A stretch of DNA of 64,000 nucleotides from Sphingobacteriales bacterium (GTDB lineage: Bacteria; Bacteroidota; Bacteroidia; Chitinophagales; Chitinophagaceae): the NCBI GenBank assembly GCA_016185185.1, contig JACPOD010000036.1, positions 1 through 64,000 of the forward strand. The letters run 5' to 3'. A program made the position numbers and the translations under genes. Under the pieces are notes generated by a model. It saw only the letters and a program-made list of their open reading frames with translations. It had not been told where the DNA came from and made no database searches. Positions 55,763 through 63,693 of the stretch are shown here, piece by piece; within the stretch, counting starts at the first letter, position 1, and each line of letters opens with the position of its first letter.

Positions 55763-57253
55763 GTGAATAAACACTGCCCCTTTATAATCTCATTACTGCT
55801 TTTTATATCTGCAAATGCATATGCAGAAAAGAAATTTGATTTTAATGCCAGCTGCCTGAAAGCCTATAAAGAAATAGTAAAACTGAGACTCAATACCGGG
55901 CAAGAAATTTTAAATGAAGAAAAGAAAAACAATCCGGATAACCTCATTCCTTATTTTTTGGAAAACTATATTGATTTCTTTGTTTTATTTTTTAATGAAG
56001 ACCCGGCGGAATATAAAAAAAGAATTAAGAATCTTTCACAGAGACTGGATATGATGGATGCAGGACCGGCAGGTTCCCCATTAAATAAGTACACAAAAGC
56101 CATCATAAATTTTCAATGGGCATCTATTAAAGTAAAGTTTGGTTACCGTTGGGAGGCTGGTTGGCAGTTCCGTCGTGCTTATTTGCAGGTAAAAGATAAT
56201 AAAGAGAAATTCCCGGGGTTTCAACCCAATAATATGCTTTATGGTGCCATGCAAACAGTTGCAGGTACCATTCCCAATGGATATAAATGGTTGAGCAATT
56301 TATTGGGGATTAAAGGCAGTATAAAAACCGGGATGAATTTATTAGAAGGGTTTTTAAATTCAGATGATGCATGGGTTCCTGTATTTAAAGAAGAAGCTGT
56401 TTTTTATTATGCCTATTTAAAGTTTCATGTGCTGAATGAAAAAGAAGAAGTGTTTCAATACATCCGTGAGCAACAATTAGACGTGGTAAATAATCATTTA
56501 TATGCCTATATGACTGCAAACCTTGCCATCAACAATAAACAATCAGCCTATGCAATACAAATCATTCAGCAGCGAAAAGTATCTGCCGAATATTTGCAAA
56601 CTCCCGTTTGGGATTTAGAATTGGGTTATGCAAAACTTAACCACCTGGAAAACGATGCAAATGTTTACCTGCAGCGATATGTTGATTCTTTTAGAGGAAA
56701 ATTTTATCTGAAAGATGCATTACAAAAATTAAGCTGGTATTATTATCTAAAAGGCAATCAACCCGATGCAGAGAAATACCGTCAGCTTGTTTTATTAAAA
56801 GGGAATACAGATACGGATGCTGATAAGCAGGCATATAAAGATGTAAAATCTGGTAAATGGCCTTTGCTCATTTTACTCAGGGCCAGATTGCTGAACGATG
56901 GCGGCTATCATAAAGAAGCGTTGACTCAGTTAACAGGAAAATCCGCCCATGATTTTAATTTAATTGACGACCAGGTAGAATTTAGCTACCGGCTTGCCCG
57001 TATTTATGATGACCTTGGGAGGGAGGATGAAGCAGTGCAGGCCTATTCATATACCATTAATAAAGGAGAAAAATTAAAACAATATTATGCAGCAAGGGCT
57101 GCTATTCAGCTCGGATTTATTTATGAAAAAAAGGGAGAAAAAGGATTGGCTGTTAGTTGGTACCAACGCTGTTTGGATATGGATGACCATGATTATAAAA
57201 ACTCACTCGACCAGAAAGCCAAAGCAGGGATAGCAAGGTGTAAGGGAGAATAA
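55763..57253 (+). CDS. Exported TPR-like helical protein
   Basis: A 496-residue protein starting with GTG at 55763. Residues 1-22 form a signal peptide (FIISLLLFISANAYAEKK). The rest is mainly alpha helix, with recognisable TPR units at the end (SYRLARIYDDLGREDEAVQAYSYTI, ARAAIQLGFIYEKKGEKGLAVSWYQRCL). It is probably periplasmic or lipid-free at the inner side of the outer membrane. Similar proteins in Bacteroidota are annotated only as TPR-repeat. It is followed, after a spacer of about 117 bases, by recN, which does not suggest a shared task. Confidence 0.8.
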   Translation: MNKHCPFIISLLLFISANAYAEKKFDFNASCLKAYKEIVKLRLNTGQEILNEEKKNNPDNLIPYFLENYIDFFVLFFNEDPAEYKKRIKNLSQRLDMMDAGPAGSPLNKYTKAIINFQWASIKVKFGYRWEAGWQFRRAYLQVKDNKEKFPGFQPNNMLYGAMQTVAGTIPNGYKWLSNLLGIKGSIKTGMNLLEGFLNSDDAWVPVFKEEAVFYYAYLKFHVLNEKEEVFQYIREQQLDVVNNHLYAYMTANLAINNKQSAYAIQIIQQRKVSAEYLQTPVWDLELGYAKLNHLENDANVYLQRYVDSFRGKFYLKDALQKLSWYYYLKGNQPDAEKYRQLVLLKGNTDTDADKQAYKDVKSGKWPLLILLRARLLNDGGYHKEALTQLTGKSAHDFNLIDDQVEFSYRLARIYDDLGREDEAVQAYSYTINKGEKLKQYYAARAAIQLGFIYEKKGEKGLAVSWYQRCLDMDDHDYKNSLDQKAKAGIARCKGE

Positions 57254-57370
57254 TTCGTATAATTGGGAGGTTTTATGGAAAAGTTTTAAAGCAAGTCTTG
57301 CTGTTATTGACATCAAATTTTGAAACCAACTAATTTCAAAATTGTCTAATTGCTATATCTTAGTGCCTTC

Positions 57371-59026
57371 ATGCTGAAGAATCTTCATATACAGAATTAT
57401 GCGATCATTGATGAACTCACTATTAAATTTTCATCACAGTTAAATATTATCACTGGTGAAACCGGCGCAGGTAAATCTATTTTGATGGGAGCCCTGGGTT
57501 TGATACTCGGTAACAGAGCCGATACATCTGTTTTATCTGATAAAGAAAAGAAGTGTGTTATAGAAGGAAGTTTTTCTACTGCAGAAAAGAAAGAAGTAAA
57601 ATCATTTTTAAAAGCAAATGACCTCGATGAAACTGGGGAACTGGTAGCCAGAAGAGAAATTACTGCCAATGGAAAATCAAGGGCTTTTATCAATGATACA
57701 CCGGTAAATCTTTCTCAATTACAGCAACTTTCTTCCCTGCTGGTTGATCTGCATCAACAATTTGATACGCTGGAATTAACTGAAAATGATTTTCAGAGAG
57801 AAGTACTGGATGCTTTAGCTGGTAATGAAAACCTCTTACAGCAATACCAGGCTGTTTACAAAAACTATTTGTCAGTAAAAAAAGAATGGGAGGAATTAAC
57901 TGTCCGTCAATCTTCCGCCAATAAGGAATTAGACTATTATAAATTTTTATTCGGGGAATTAGAAGATGTTTCGTTAAAAGAAAACGAACTGGAAGAGCTG
58001 GAAACTGAATTAAAATTACTTAACAGTTCAGAAGAAATTAAATCAGTTTTATCTGCTGCTGTTTATAGTTTACAGGAAGGGGAACAGCCTGTAGTGCAAC
58101 AATTAAAAGCATTGGTAAATCAATTGAACAGTTTTGCTTCATTGCATACCCAATTGCCCGAGCTGGTGCAACGTTTACAATCATCTCAAATTGAAATAAG
58201 CGATATTGCTTCAGAACTCGAATATATCAATGATGCTGTTAACTACGATGCCAAACGAATTGAAATAGTGAATGACAGGCTTTCTGCAGGGTATAAACTG
58301 CTGAAAAAGCATTCTGTTAAAACAACCAATGAGTTGCTGCTCATACAGGCGGACCTGGAGCAAAAATTACAGCAGGTACTGAACATTGAAGAAATGATCA
58401 GTAAAAAATTAAAGGCGACAGAACAACTACTGAAAGAAGCAACTGCAATCTCATCCAAATTAACTGAACAAAGAATCAAACAGGTAAAACCTTTAGAAGA
58501 TAAAGTAAATAAATTGCTGCTGCAGGTGGGTATGCCCAATGCAAGACTGAAAGTGGAAGTAAAATCTTCTGCCTTAAATTTATCCGGAGCCGATGCGATT
58601 GAGTTTTTATTTGATGCCAATAAAAACAATCGGTTTGAGCCGGTTAGTAAAGTGGCAAGTGGTGGGGAATTAAGCCGTTTAATGCTTTCTATTAAATCAC
58701 TGGTAGCACAGTCCGTTTCCATGCCTACATTGATTTTTGACGAAATTGATACTGGCATTAGTGGGGAAGCAGCCAGGCAAGTTGGCATTATTATGAAAGG
58801 ACTGGCAAAGAGACACCAGGTGATTGCTATCACACATCAGCCGCAAATAGCTGCCAGGGCAGACGCCCATTATTTTGTTTATAAAAAGGAAAGCCTTGGC
58901 AAAATAAAAACTCATGTACGGTTATTGGATGACAAAGAAAGGGTGGAAGCTATTGCAAAAATGCTGAGTGGCGAACAGCTAAGTGATGCCTCAATTAAGA
59001 TTGCAAAGGAAATGGTGGAAGGATAA
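57371..59026 (+). CDS. recN: DNA repair ATPase RecN
   Basis: An SMC-like ATPase that tethers DNA ends during double-strand-break repair. The 551-residue product has the N-terminal Walker A (IITGETGAGKSILMGALG near residue 27) with the Q-loop RSFINDTPVNLSQL-type region, a shorter antiparallel coiled coil (about 150-370), and the C-terminal signature KVASGGELSRLMLSIK, Walker B LIFDEIDTGISGEAA and the H-loop AITHQPQIAARAD. The ATG at 57371 (MLKNLHIQNYAIIDEL) is the family start; seven codons upstream are non-homologous. Confidence 0.96.
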   Translation: MLKNLHIQNYAIIDELTIKFSSQLNIITGETGAGKSILMGALGLILGNRADTSVLSDKEKKCVIEGSFSTAEKKEVKSFLKANDLDETGELVARREITANGKSRAFINDTPVNLSQLQQLSSLLVDLHQQFDTLELTENDFQREVLDALAGNENLLQQYQAVYKNYLSVKKEWEELTVRQSSANKELDYYKFLFGELEDVSLKENELEELETELKLLNSSEEIKSVLSAAVYSLQEGEQPVVQQLKALVNQLNSFASLHTQLPELVQRLQSSQIEISDIASELEYINDAVNYDAKRIEIVNDRLSAGYKLLKKHSVKTTNELLLIQADLEQKLQQVLNIEEMISKKLKATEQLLKEATAISSKLTEQRIKQVKPLEDKVNKLLLQVGMPNARLKVEVKSSALNLSGADAIEFLFDANKNNRFEPVSKVASGGELSRLMLSIKSLVAQSVSMPTLIFDEIDTGISGEAARQVGIIMKGLAKRHQVIAITHQPQIAARADAHYFVYKKESLGKIKTHVRLLDDKERVEAIAKMLSGEQLSDASIKIAKEMVEG

Positions 59027-59027
59027 A

Positions 59028-59249
59028 ATGGAATACTGGCTTCATGATCCAATTTTACTTATTTCGCTCATAATGGTTGGTGTGCCCGGCTACTTGTTAA
59101 CCCGCTATTTAGAAAAAAAGATACAGCCACGGTAAAGCATTGGCCGGTTTCTTTTATACCTGGTTATTATAATTTCTTTTGCCTTTATATTGACAGTTTT
59201 GTTTTCATTTTTTGTGGGGATGTGGATCAGGAATCAAATCAGTCAATAA
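59028..59249 (+). pseudogene. Small two-segment membrane protein gene with one in-frame stop
   Basis: The ATG at 59028 follows the recN stop by one base. The first 35 codons (MEYWLHDPILLISLIMVGV, then PGYLLTRYLEKKIQPR) hold one membrane helix and end at TAA 59133-59135. The same frame then goes straight on with SIGRFLLYLVIIISFAFILT, a second membrane helix, and VGMWIRNQISQ to a TAA at 59247-59249. The joined 73-residue two-helix protein is convincing. The stop may come from one C-to-T change in CAA. Function unknown. Confidence 0.55.
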
Positions 59250-59301
59250 ATTTTCAATTCATTCTTCTTTCTTATTTTTAGGCCCTCAAATAAAACGGTT
59301 T

Positions 59302-60117
59302 ATGTCAAACAACTTACTAGCAGGAAAAAAAGGAATCATCTTTGGTGCACTGGACGAAAAATCGATTGCCTGGCGTACAGCTTTAAAAGCGTATGATGAA
59401 GGGGCACAATTAGTGTTGACCAATGCTCCTGTTGCGCTGCGCATGGGTGAAATAAACAAACTGGCCGAAACATGCGGCAATGCACCTGTAATTCCAGCCG
59501 ATGTTACGAGTATGGATGATCTTAAAAATCTTTTTACCAAAAGCATGGAACATTTTGATGGGAAGGTAGATTTTGTGCTGCATTCCATTGGTATGAGTTT
59601 GAATGTTCGTAAGGGCAAACATTATACAGAAATGGATTATACCTGGAACCAAAAAACATTGGATATTTCAGCTATGAGCTTGCACCGTGTTCTCCGCACA
59701 GCCTGGGATATGGATGCTATTAGTGACTGGGGCAGTGTGGTGGCCCTAACTTATATAGCTGCACAAAGGGTGTTTCCTGATTATAATGAAATGGCAGATG
59801 CTAAAGCTTTATTAGAAAGCGTAACAAGAAGTTTTGGTTATCATTATGGTGTTCGTAATAAAGTTCGCATCAACACTATATCACAATCCCCCACCAAAAC
59901 AACGGCAGGAAGTGGTGTAAAAGGATTTGATGGTTTTATTTCTTATGCAGAAAAGATGAGTCCCCTTGGTAATGCCGGTGCTGATGATTGTGCTAACTAT
60001 TGCGTAACACTTTTTAGTGACCTTACTAAGTTTGTTACGATGCAAAACCTCTTCCATGATGGCGGTTTCTCCTTTACCGGAGTAACAAATGCCGTGATTG
60101 AGCAGATGGAGAAATAA
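59302..60117 (+). CDS. fabI: Enoyl-[acyl-carrier-protein] reductase (NADH)
   Basis: Reduces the enoyl-ACP double bond in the last step of each fatty-acid elongation cycle. The 271-residue short-chain dehydrogenase has the FabI-type nucleotide loop GKKGIIFGALDEKSIAW (GxxxxxSIAW, specific to FabI) near residue 8, and the catalytic Tyr/Lys spaced by six in FPDYNEMADAKALLES near residue 158. NTISQSPTKTTAGSGVKGFD is the substrate-binding loop region. The start ATG 59302 agrees with the family; the ORF extends upstream into non-homologous sequence. FabI is the target of triclosan and isoniazid-type drugs. Confidence 0.95.
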   Translation: MSNNLLAGKKGIIFGALDEKSIAWRTALKAYDEGAQLVLTNAPVALRMGEINKLAETCGNAPVIPADVTSMDDLKNLFTKSMEHFDGKVDFVLHSIGMSLNVRKGKHYTEMDYTWNQKTLDISAMSLHRVLRTAWDMDAISDWGSVVALTYIAAQRVFPDYNEMADAKALLESVTRSFGYHYGVRNKVRINTISQSPTKTTAGSGVKGFDGFISYAEKMSPLGNAGADDCANYCVTLFSDLTKFVTMQNLFHDGGFSFTGVTNAVIEQMEK

Positions 60118-60153
60118 TAATTAGAAGTTGAAATTATAAAAATTGCCGCTCTC

Positions 60154-60450
60154 TTATCCAATCAAACGGAAAAGCAGGGCGGCAATTCCGTATATAACTG
60201 TTACAATAAAAATGCCTTTAGCTGTCTGATCTTTTTGCAGATTTATATAAAGCGTAAAAATAGCCGCATTGGCCAGCAGCGATAAACTCACTACTACCGT
60301 AATAAGGCTTTTATTATTTTTCAGGAAACTTAAAAAATCTCCCAGGCTGTATGTTGGATAAAATTTAATAAAATAATAGATAAAGAACCCAACAAAAGGC
60401 GCAATGATTCCCAGAATAATACCGAGTTTAAGGTTATCTCTTTTTAACAT
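60154..60450 (-). CDS. Small membrane protein coupled to surE
   Basis: A 98-residue protein with three hydrophobic segments (about residues 10-28, 48-66, 80-97). I do not recognise the family. Its ATG shares one base with the surE stop (TAATG), so translation is coupled. Conserved coupling would suggest a joint role, but nothing in the sequence shows one. Confidence 0.7.
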   Translation of the reverse strand: MLKRDNLKLGIILGIIAPFVGFFIYYFIKFYPTYSLGDFLSFLKNNKSLITVVVSLSLLANAAIFTLYINLQKDQTAKGIFIVTVIYGIAALLFRLIG

Positions 60451-61238
60451 TAGTGGTTCCAGTTTTTTTCTAATTGTTGCTTTAAAACGTAATTCGTTAA
60501 ATCAAATTGTACAGGCACCACACTAACATAATTATTTTTTAAGGCCCACACATCAGTATCTCTGCTTTTATCAAAGTTTACAAATTCCCCGGTAAGCCAG
60601 TAATATTTTCTGCCACCCGGGTCACGGCGTTCGTCAAAATCTTCTTCATATTTGGCATAAGCCTGTTTACATATTTTGATACCTTTTATTAGCGACTCAC
60701 TTATGTTGGGAATATTTACATTAAGGCAAAAATGCTTATCAATTTTTTTAATAGACAACACTTGTTGTACAATTTTCCTTGCATATTTTTTGGCGCCGGC
60801 AAAATCGGCTTCCACACTTAAGTCAAGTAATGAAAAACCAATGGACGGAATATTTTCAATAGAGGCTTCTATTGCAGCACTCATCGTTCCGCTATAAATT
60901 ACATTGATAGAATGATTGGCGCCATGATTAATCCCACTCAGGCAAATATCCGGTTTGCGGTGCAAAATTTTATCCACCGCCAGTTTTACACAATCCACCG
61001 GTGTGCCGCTGGTACTCCATGTTTCCACGCCTTCATAAATATGCAATGCACTCATGCGGAGGGGAGAGCCGATAGTAATAGCATGCCCCATACCTGATTG
61101 TGGTTTATCCGGAGCTACTACTACAACACGGCCCAGATCTTTTACTGCTTCTACTAAATTGCGGATACCGGGTGCAGTAACACCATCATCATTGGTGATG
61201 AGTATAATAGATTCCTCTTTTTTCTTTTTAGTTGCCAT
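60450..61238 (-). CDS. surE: 5'/3'-nucleotidase SurE
   Basis: A nucleoside monophosphate phosphatase of stationary-phase survival. The 262-residue product, read from ATG 61238 (MATKKKKEESIILITNDDGV), has the metal-binding NDDG motif near residue 15, GMGHAITIGSPLRM near residue 55, and the conserved SGINHGANHSINVIYSGTMSAAIEA near residue 108 with the Asn ligands. The longer ORF begins five codons upstream without family likeness. It lies divergent from the XRE repressor gene. Confidence 0.94.
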   Translation of the reverse strand: MATKKKKEESIILITNDDGVTAPGIRNLVEAVKDLGRVVVVAPDKPQSGMGHAITIGSPLRMSALHIYEGVETWSTSGTPVDCVKLAVDKILHRKPDICLSGINHGANHSINVIYSGTMSAAIEASIENIPSIGFSLLDLSVEADFAGAKKYARKIVQQVLSIKKIDKHFCLNVNIPNISESLIKGIKICKQAYAKYEEDFDERRDPGGRKYYWLTGEFVNFDKSRDTDVWALKNNYVSVVPVQFDLTNYVLKQQLEKNWNH

Positions 61239-61321
61239 AATTATTCGCTGCAAAAATCAGTATTAATTAGCGGATACCCAAATGGCCTTTTTATTACCGG
61301 TTGAAAAAAAGAATAAATAAA

Positions 61322-61352
61322 TTTGGAAATACTAAATCATTTAGTATTTTGC
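61322..61352 (+). promoter_or_regulatory. Promoter with palindromic operator of the XRE/S24 gene
   Basis: TTTG (61322-61325), 19 bases, then TATTTTGC (61345-61352) is a good promoter. The spacer is almost filled by a perfect 23-base palindrome, AAATACTAAAT - C - ATTTAGTATTT (61327-61349). A regulator bound there would block RNA polymerase. The palindrome lies 22 bases before the regulator ATG, so autorepression is likely. Confidence 0.75.
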
Positions 61353-61370
61353 AGCTAAATCCATTAGTGT

Positions 61371-62123
61371 ATGTCTATAGCAGGAAAAAATTTAAAATAC
61401 CTTCGCAAACTGCGTGGGTGGACACAGGAAGAATTTTCCAACAAACTCGGAATTAAACGTTCCCTCATCGGAGCTTATGAAGAGGGAAGAGCTGACCCAA
61501 GATTAGAGGTATTGGAAATAGTAAGTGAAATGTTTAAACTTACACTCGATGACCTTTTAAGAAAGGATTTGAGTGAGGTAAAAGGAAGCAGCTATCTTGC
61601 CAGGCGTCGTCAGCAAAAATTACTGGCAGACAGTAATGTTATTCATTTCGTTCCTGTTAAAGCGGCCGCTGGTTATCTGGCCGGCTATGCCGATCCTGAA
61701 TTTATAGATGAATTAAATACATTCACTTTACCAATGTTAACTTCCGGTAATTACCGGGCATTTGAAATTGTAGGTGATTCCATGTTGCCTACACCAAGTG
61801 GTTCCGTCATTGTGGGAGAAAAAGTTGATGCACTGGATGAGGTCAAAAATAATTTTGCCTATATCGTTATCAGCCGTAATGAAGGGATTGTATATAAAAG
61901 AATGCTCAGGAATAATAAAACAAAGAACAAATACACCCTGATGAGCGATAACCCGCAGTACCAACCCTACCAGGTAAATGCAGAAGATATTATTGAAGTT
62001 TGGCAAGCCCAGGTAGTAATTAATAAAGTGGGTTCTCAACAAAGATGGGATGTAGCCTCACTGGGCAGCCTTGTCAGCAATCTGCAGGAACAGGTAAGTA
62101 TGCTGAAAAGGAAAATGAATTAA
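61371..62123 (+). CDS. XRE-family repressor with S24 (LexA-like) domain
   Basis: A 250-residue regulator. Residues 5-65 are an HTH of the XRE/Cro type (LRKLRGWTQEEFSNKLGIKR, SLIGAYEEGRADPRLEVLEI). A linker (SYLARRRQQKLLADSNVIHF) leads to the S24 peptidase-like domain with AFEIVGDSMLPTPSGSVIVG near residue 128 (Ser) and GIVYKRML near residue 170 (Lys), the Ser-Lys pair used for self-cleavage in LexA and phage repressors. The expected AG/CG cleavage site would be in the linker (KAAAGYLAGYAD). A perfect palindromic operator overlaps its own promoter. It ends with a short coiled coil. No phage genes are nearby, so it is probably a stand-alone stress regulator. Confidence 0.88.
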   Translation: MSIAGKNLKYLRKLRGWTQEEFSNKLGIKRSLIGAYEEGRADPRLEVLEIVSEMFKLTLDDLLRKDLSEVKGSSYLARRRQQKLLADSNVIHFVPVKAAAGYLAGYADPEFIDELNTFTLPMLTSGNYRAFEIVGDSMLPTPSGSVIVGEKVDALDEVKNNFAYIVISRNEGIVYKRMLRNNKTKNKYTLMSDNPQYQPYQVNAEDIIEVWQAQVVINKVGSQQRWDVASLGSLVSNLQEQVSMLKRKMN

Positions 62124-62149
62124 TGTTTACATTTTTTTATCAATAGTTT

Positions 62150-62174
62150 AAAGACCTTGTAAAAGGTCTTTTTT
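62150..62174 (+). terminator. Terminator of the XRE/S24 gene
   Basis: AAAGACCTT pairs with AAGGTCTTT around GTAA and continues into TTTTTT. Confidence 0.9.
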
Positions 62175-62237
62175 GTTTTGAGTATAACAAGGTATGTACT
62201 GTTTTTTCAGGTATTTTTACAACTATAATCATACTGC

Positions 62238-63686
62238 ATGAATTCAATACCTGAAGAGGTTAAAGCATTTTTTGAAAGCTGGAAACCCGGCCCTGATACT
62301 ACCATTCAAACATTACCCCAGGCAGGCAGCAACCGCCATTATTTTAGGGTATTTCAAAATAACAGTTCTTATATCGTAACATTTAATCCAACCAATGTAC
62401 CGGAGAATAATGCTTTTATAGAATTCAGCCGGCATTTTTTTATCAAGCAATTACCTGTACCGGAAATCCTTCATGCAGATGCTGAAAAAAAACATTACAT
62501 CCAGTCGGATCTTGGAGACATATCCCTGTTTCAGCTGGTACAGCAACATGGGTATAACGATTATATATTCGAACTTTATAAAAAGAGCTTTGCACAACTG
62601 GCAAGATTACAGGTAGAAGGCGGACAAAACTTAGATTACAATAATTGTATTGCAACCAAATCTTTTGATAAACATGCTATCTATTCTGACCTGTTATATT
62701 TTAAATATTATTTCCTGCGGGCCTTGCAATTACCTTATGATAAAAATTTATTGCTGAACGATTTTGAAATGCTCAGCAGCTACCTGGTGCAGGAAGATCA
62801 TAAGTTTTTTATGCACCGTGATTGCCAGAGCCGAAATGTAATGGTAAAAGATGACCGGGTTTATTTTATCGATTACCAGGGAGGTATGCAGGGTGCCCTG
62901 CAGTATGATGTTGCTTCCATGTTATGGCAGGCAAGGGCTGCCCTACCTTACGACTGGAGGGATGAGTTGTATGATTATTATTACAATCATGTTAATACTT
63001 TATTGGGTAACCGTTTGCACAAACCATATTTTAAGGATAACTATGATGGTTTTGTACTCATACGTATGCTGCAAACATTAGGAGCTTATGGTTTCCGGGG
63101 TTTGTTTGAACGCAAACCACATTTTATTTCCAGTATTCCTTTTGCTTTAAAAAATCTTCGGTGGTTTTTGCAAAATAAAAATATTCCCATCCGTTTACCT
63201 GAGTTACAAAAAATATTATGGGCGATTGCAGATGATAAAATTATTGAACGTTATGATACCATTAAAGCAGGACCGGAGTGTAAGCTAAAAGTAAAGGTGA
63301 GCAGCTTTTCCTATAAAAAAGGGATGCCGGAAGATCTAAGTGGGAATGGTGGCGGGTTTGTTTTTGACTGCAGAGGCATTTATAATCCCGGACGGCAGGA
63401 AGAGTTTAAAAAATTAACGGGCAGAGATAAAGAGGTACAGGAGTTCCTGCTGCATGAAAGTGAAATGCCATCTTTTCTTCAATATGTTTATGGCATTGTT
63501 GATATAACCGTACAGGATTATATTAAGCGGGGGTTTGAGAATTTAATGATAAGTTTTGGTTGTACCGGCGGGCAACACCGCTCTGTTTTTGCAGCAGATA
63601 GTCTAGCCAAACACCTCCAGGAAAAATTTAATGTCGTTACCGAGATCCATCATATAGAACAGGAGTCAAAAAACTGGATAAACTAA
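62238..63686 (+). CDS. AmgK-like sugar kinase fused to RapZ C-terminal domain
   Basis: A 482-residue fusion. Residues 1-335 are an aminoglycoside-phosphotransferase-fold kinase: GSNRHYFRVFQNNSSYIVTF (nucleotide loop), FMHRDCQSRNVMVKDDRVYF (Brenner motif, catalytic Asp) and FIDYQGGMQG (metal Asp), with likeness to AmgK, which phosphorylates N-acetylmuramate and GlcNAc at C1 in wall recycling. Residues 358-480 match the C-terminal domain of RapZ (VSSFSYKKGMPEDLSGN, FDCRGIYNPGR, ISFGCTGGQHRSVFAADSLA), which in E. coli binds glucosamine-6-phosphate. A MurU-like nucleotidyltransferase gene follows after seven bases. The N-terminal P-loop part of RapZ is absent. Confidence 0.85.
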   Translation: MNSIPEEVKAFFESWKPGPDTTIQTLPQAGSNRHYFRVFQNNSSYIVTFNPTNVPENNAFIEFSRHFFIKQLPVPEILHADAEKKHYIQSDLGDISLFQLVQQHGYNDYIFELYKKSFAQLARLQVEGGQNLDYNNCIATKSFDKHAIYSDLLYFKYYFLRALQLPYDKNLLLNDFEMLSSYLVQEDHKFFMHRDCQSRNVMVKDDRVYFIDYQGGMQGALQYDVASMLWQARAALPYDWRDELYDYYYNHVNTLLGNRLHKPYFKDNYDGFVLIRMLQTLGAYGFRGLFERKPHFISSIPFALKNLRWFLQNKNIPIRLPELQKILWAIADDKIIERYDTIKAGPECKLKVKVSSFSYKKGMPEDLSGNGGGFVFDCRGIYNPGRQEEFKKLTGRDKEVQEFLLHESEMPSFLQYVYGIVDITVQDYIKRGFENLMISFGCTGGQHRSVFAADSLAKHLQEKFNVVTEIHHIEQESKNWIN

Positions 63687-63693
63687 AGAACCG

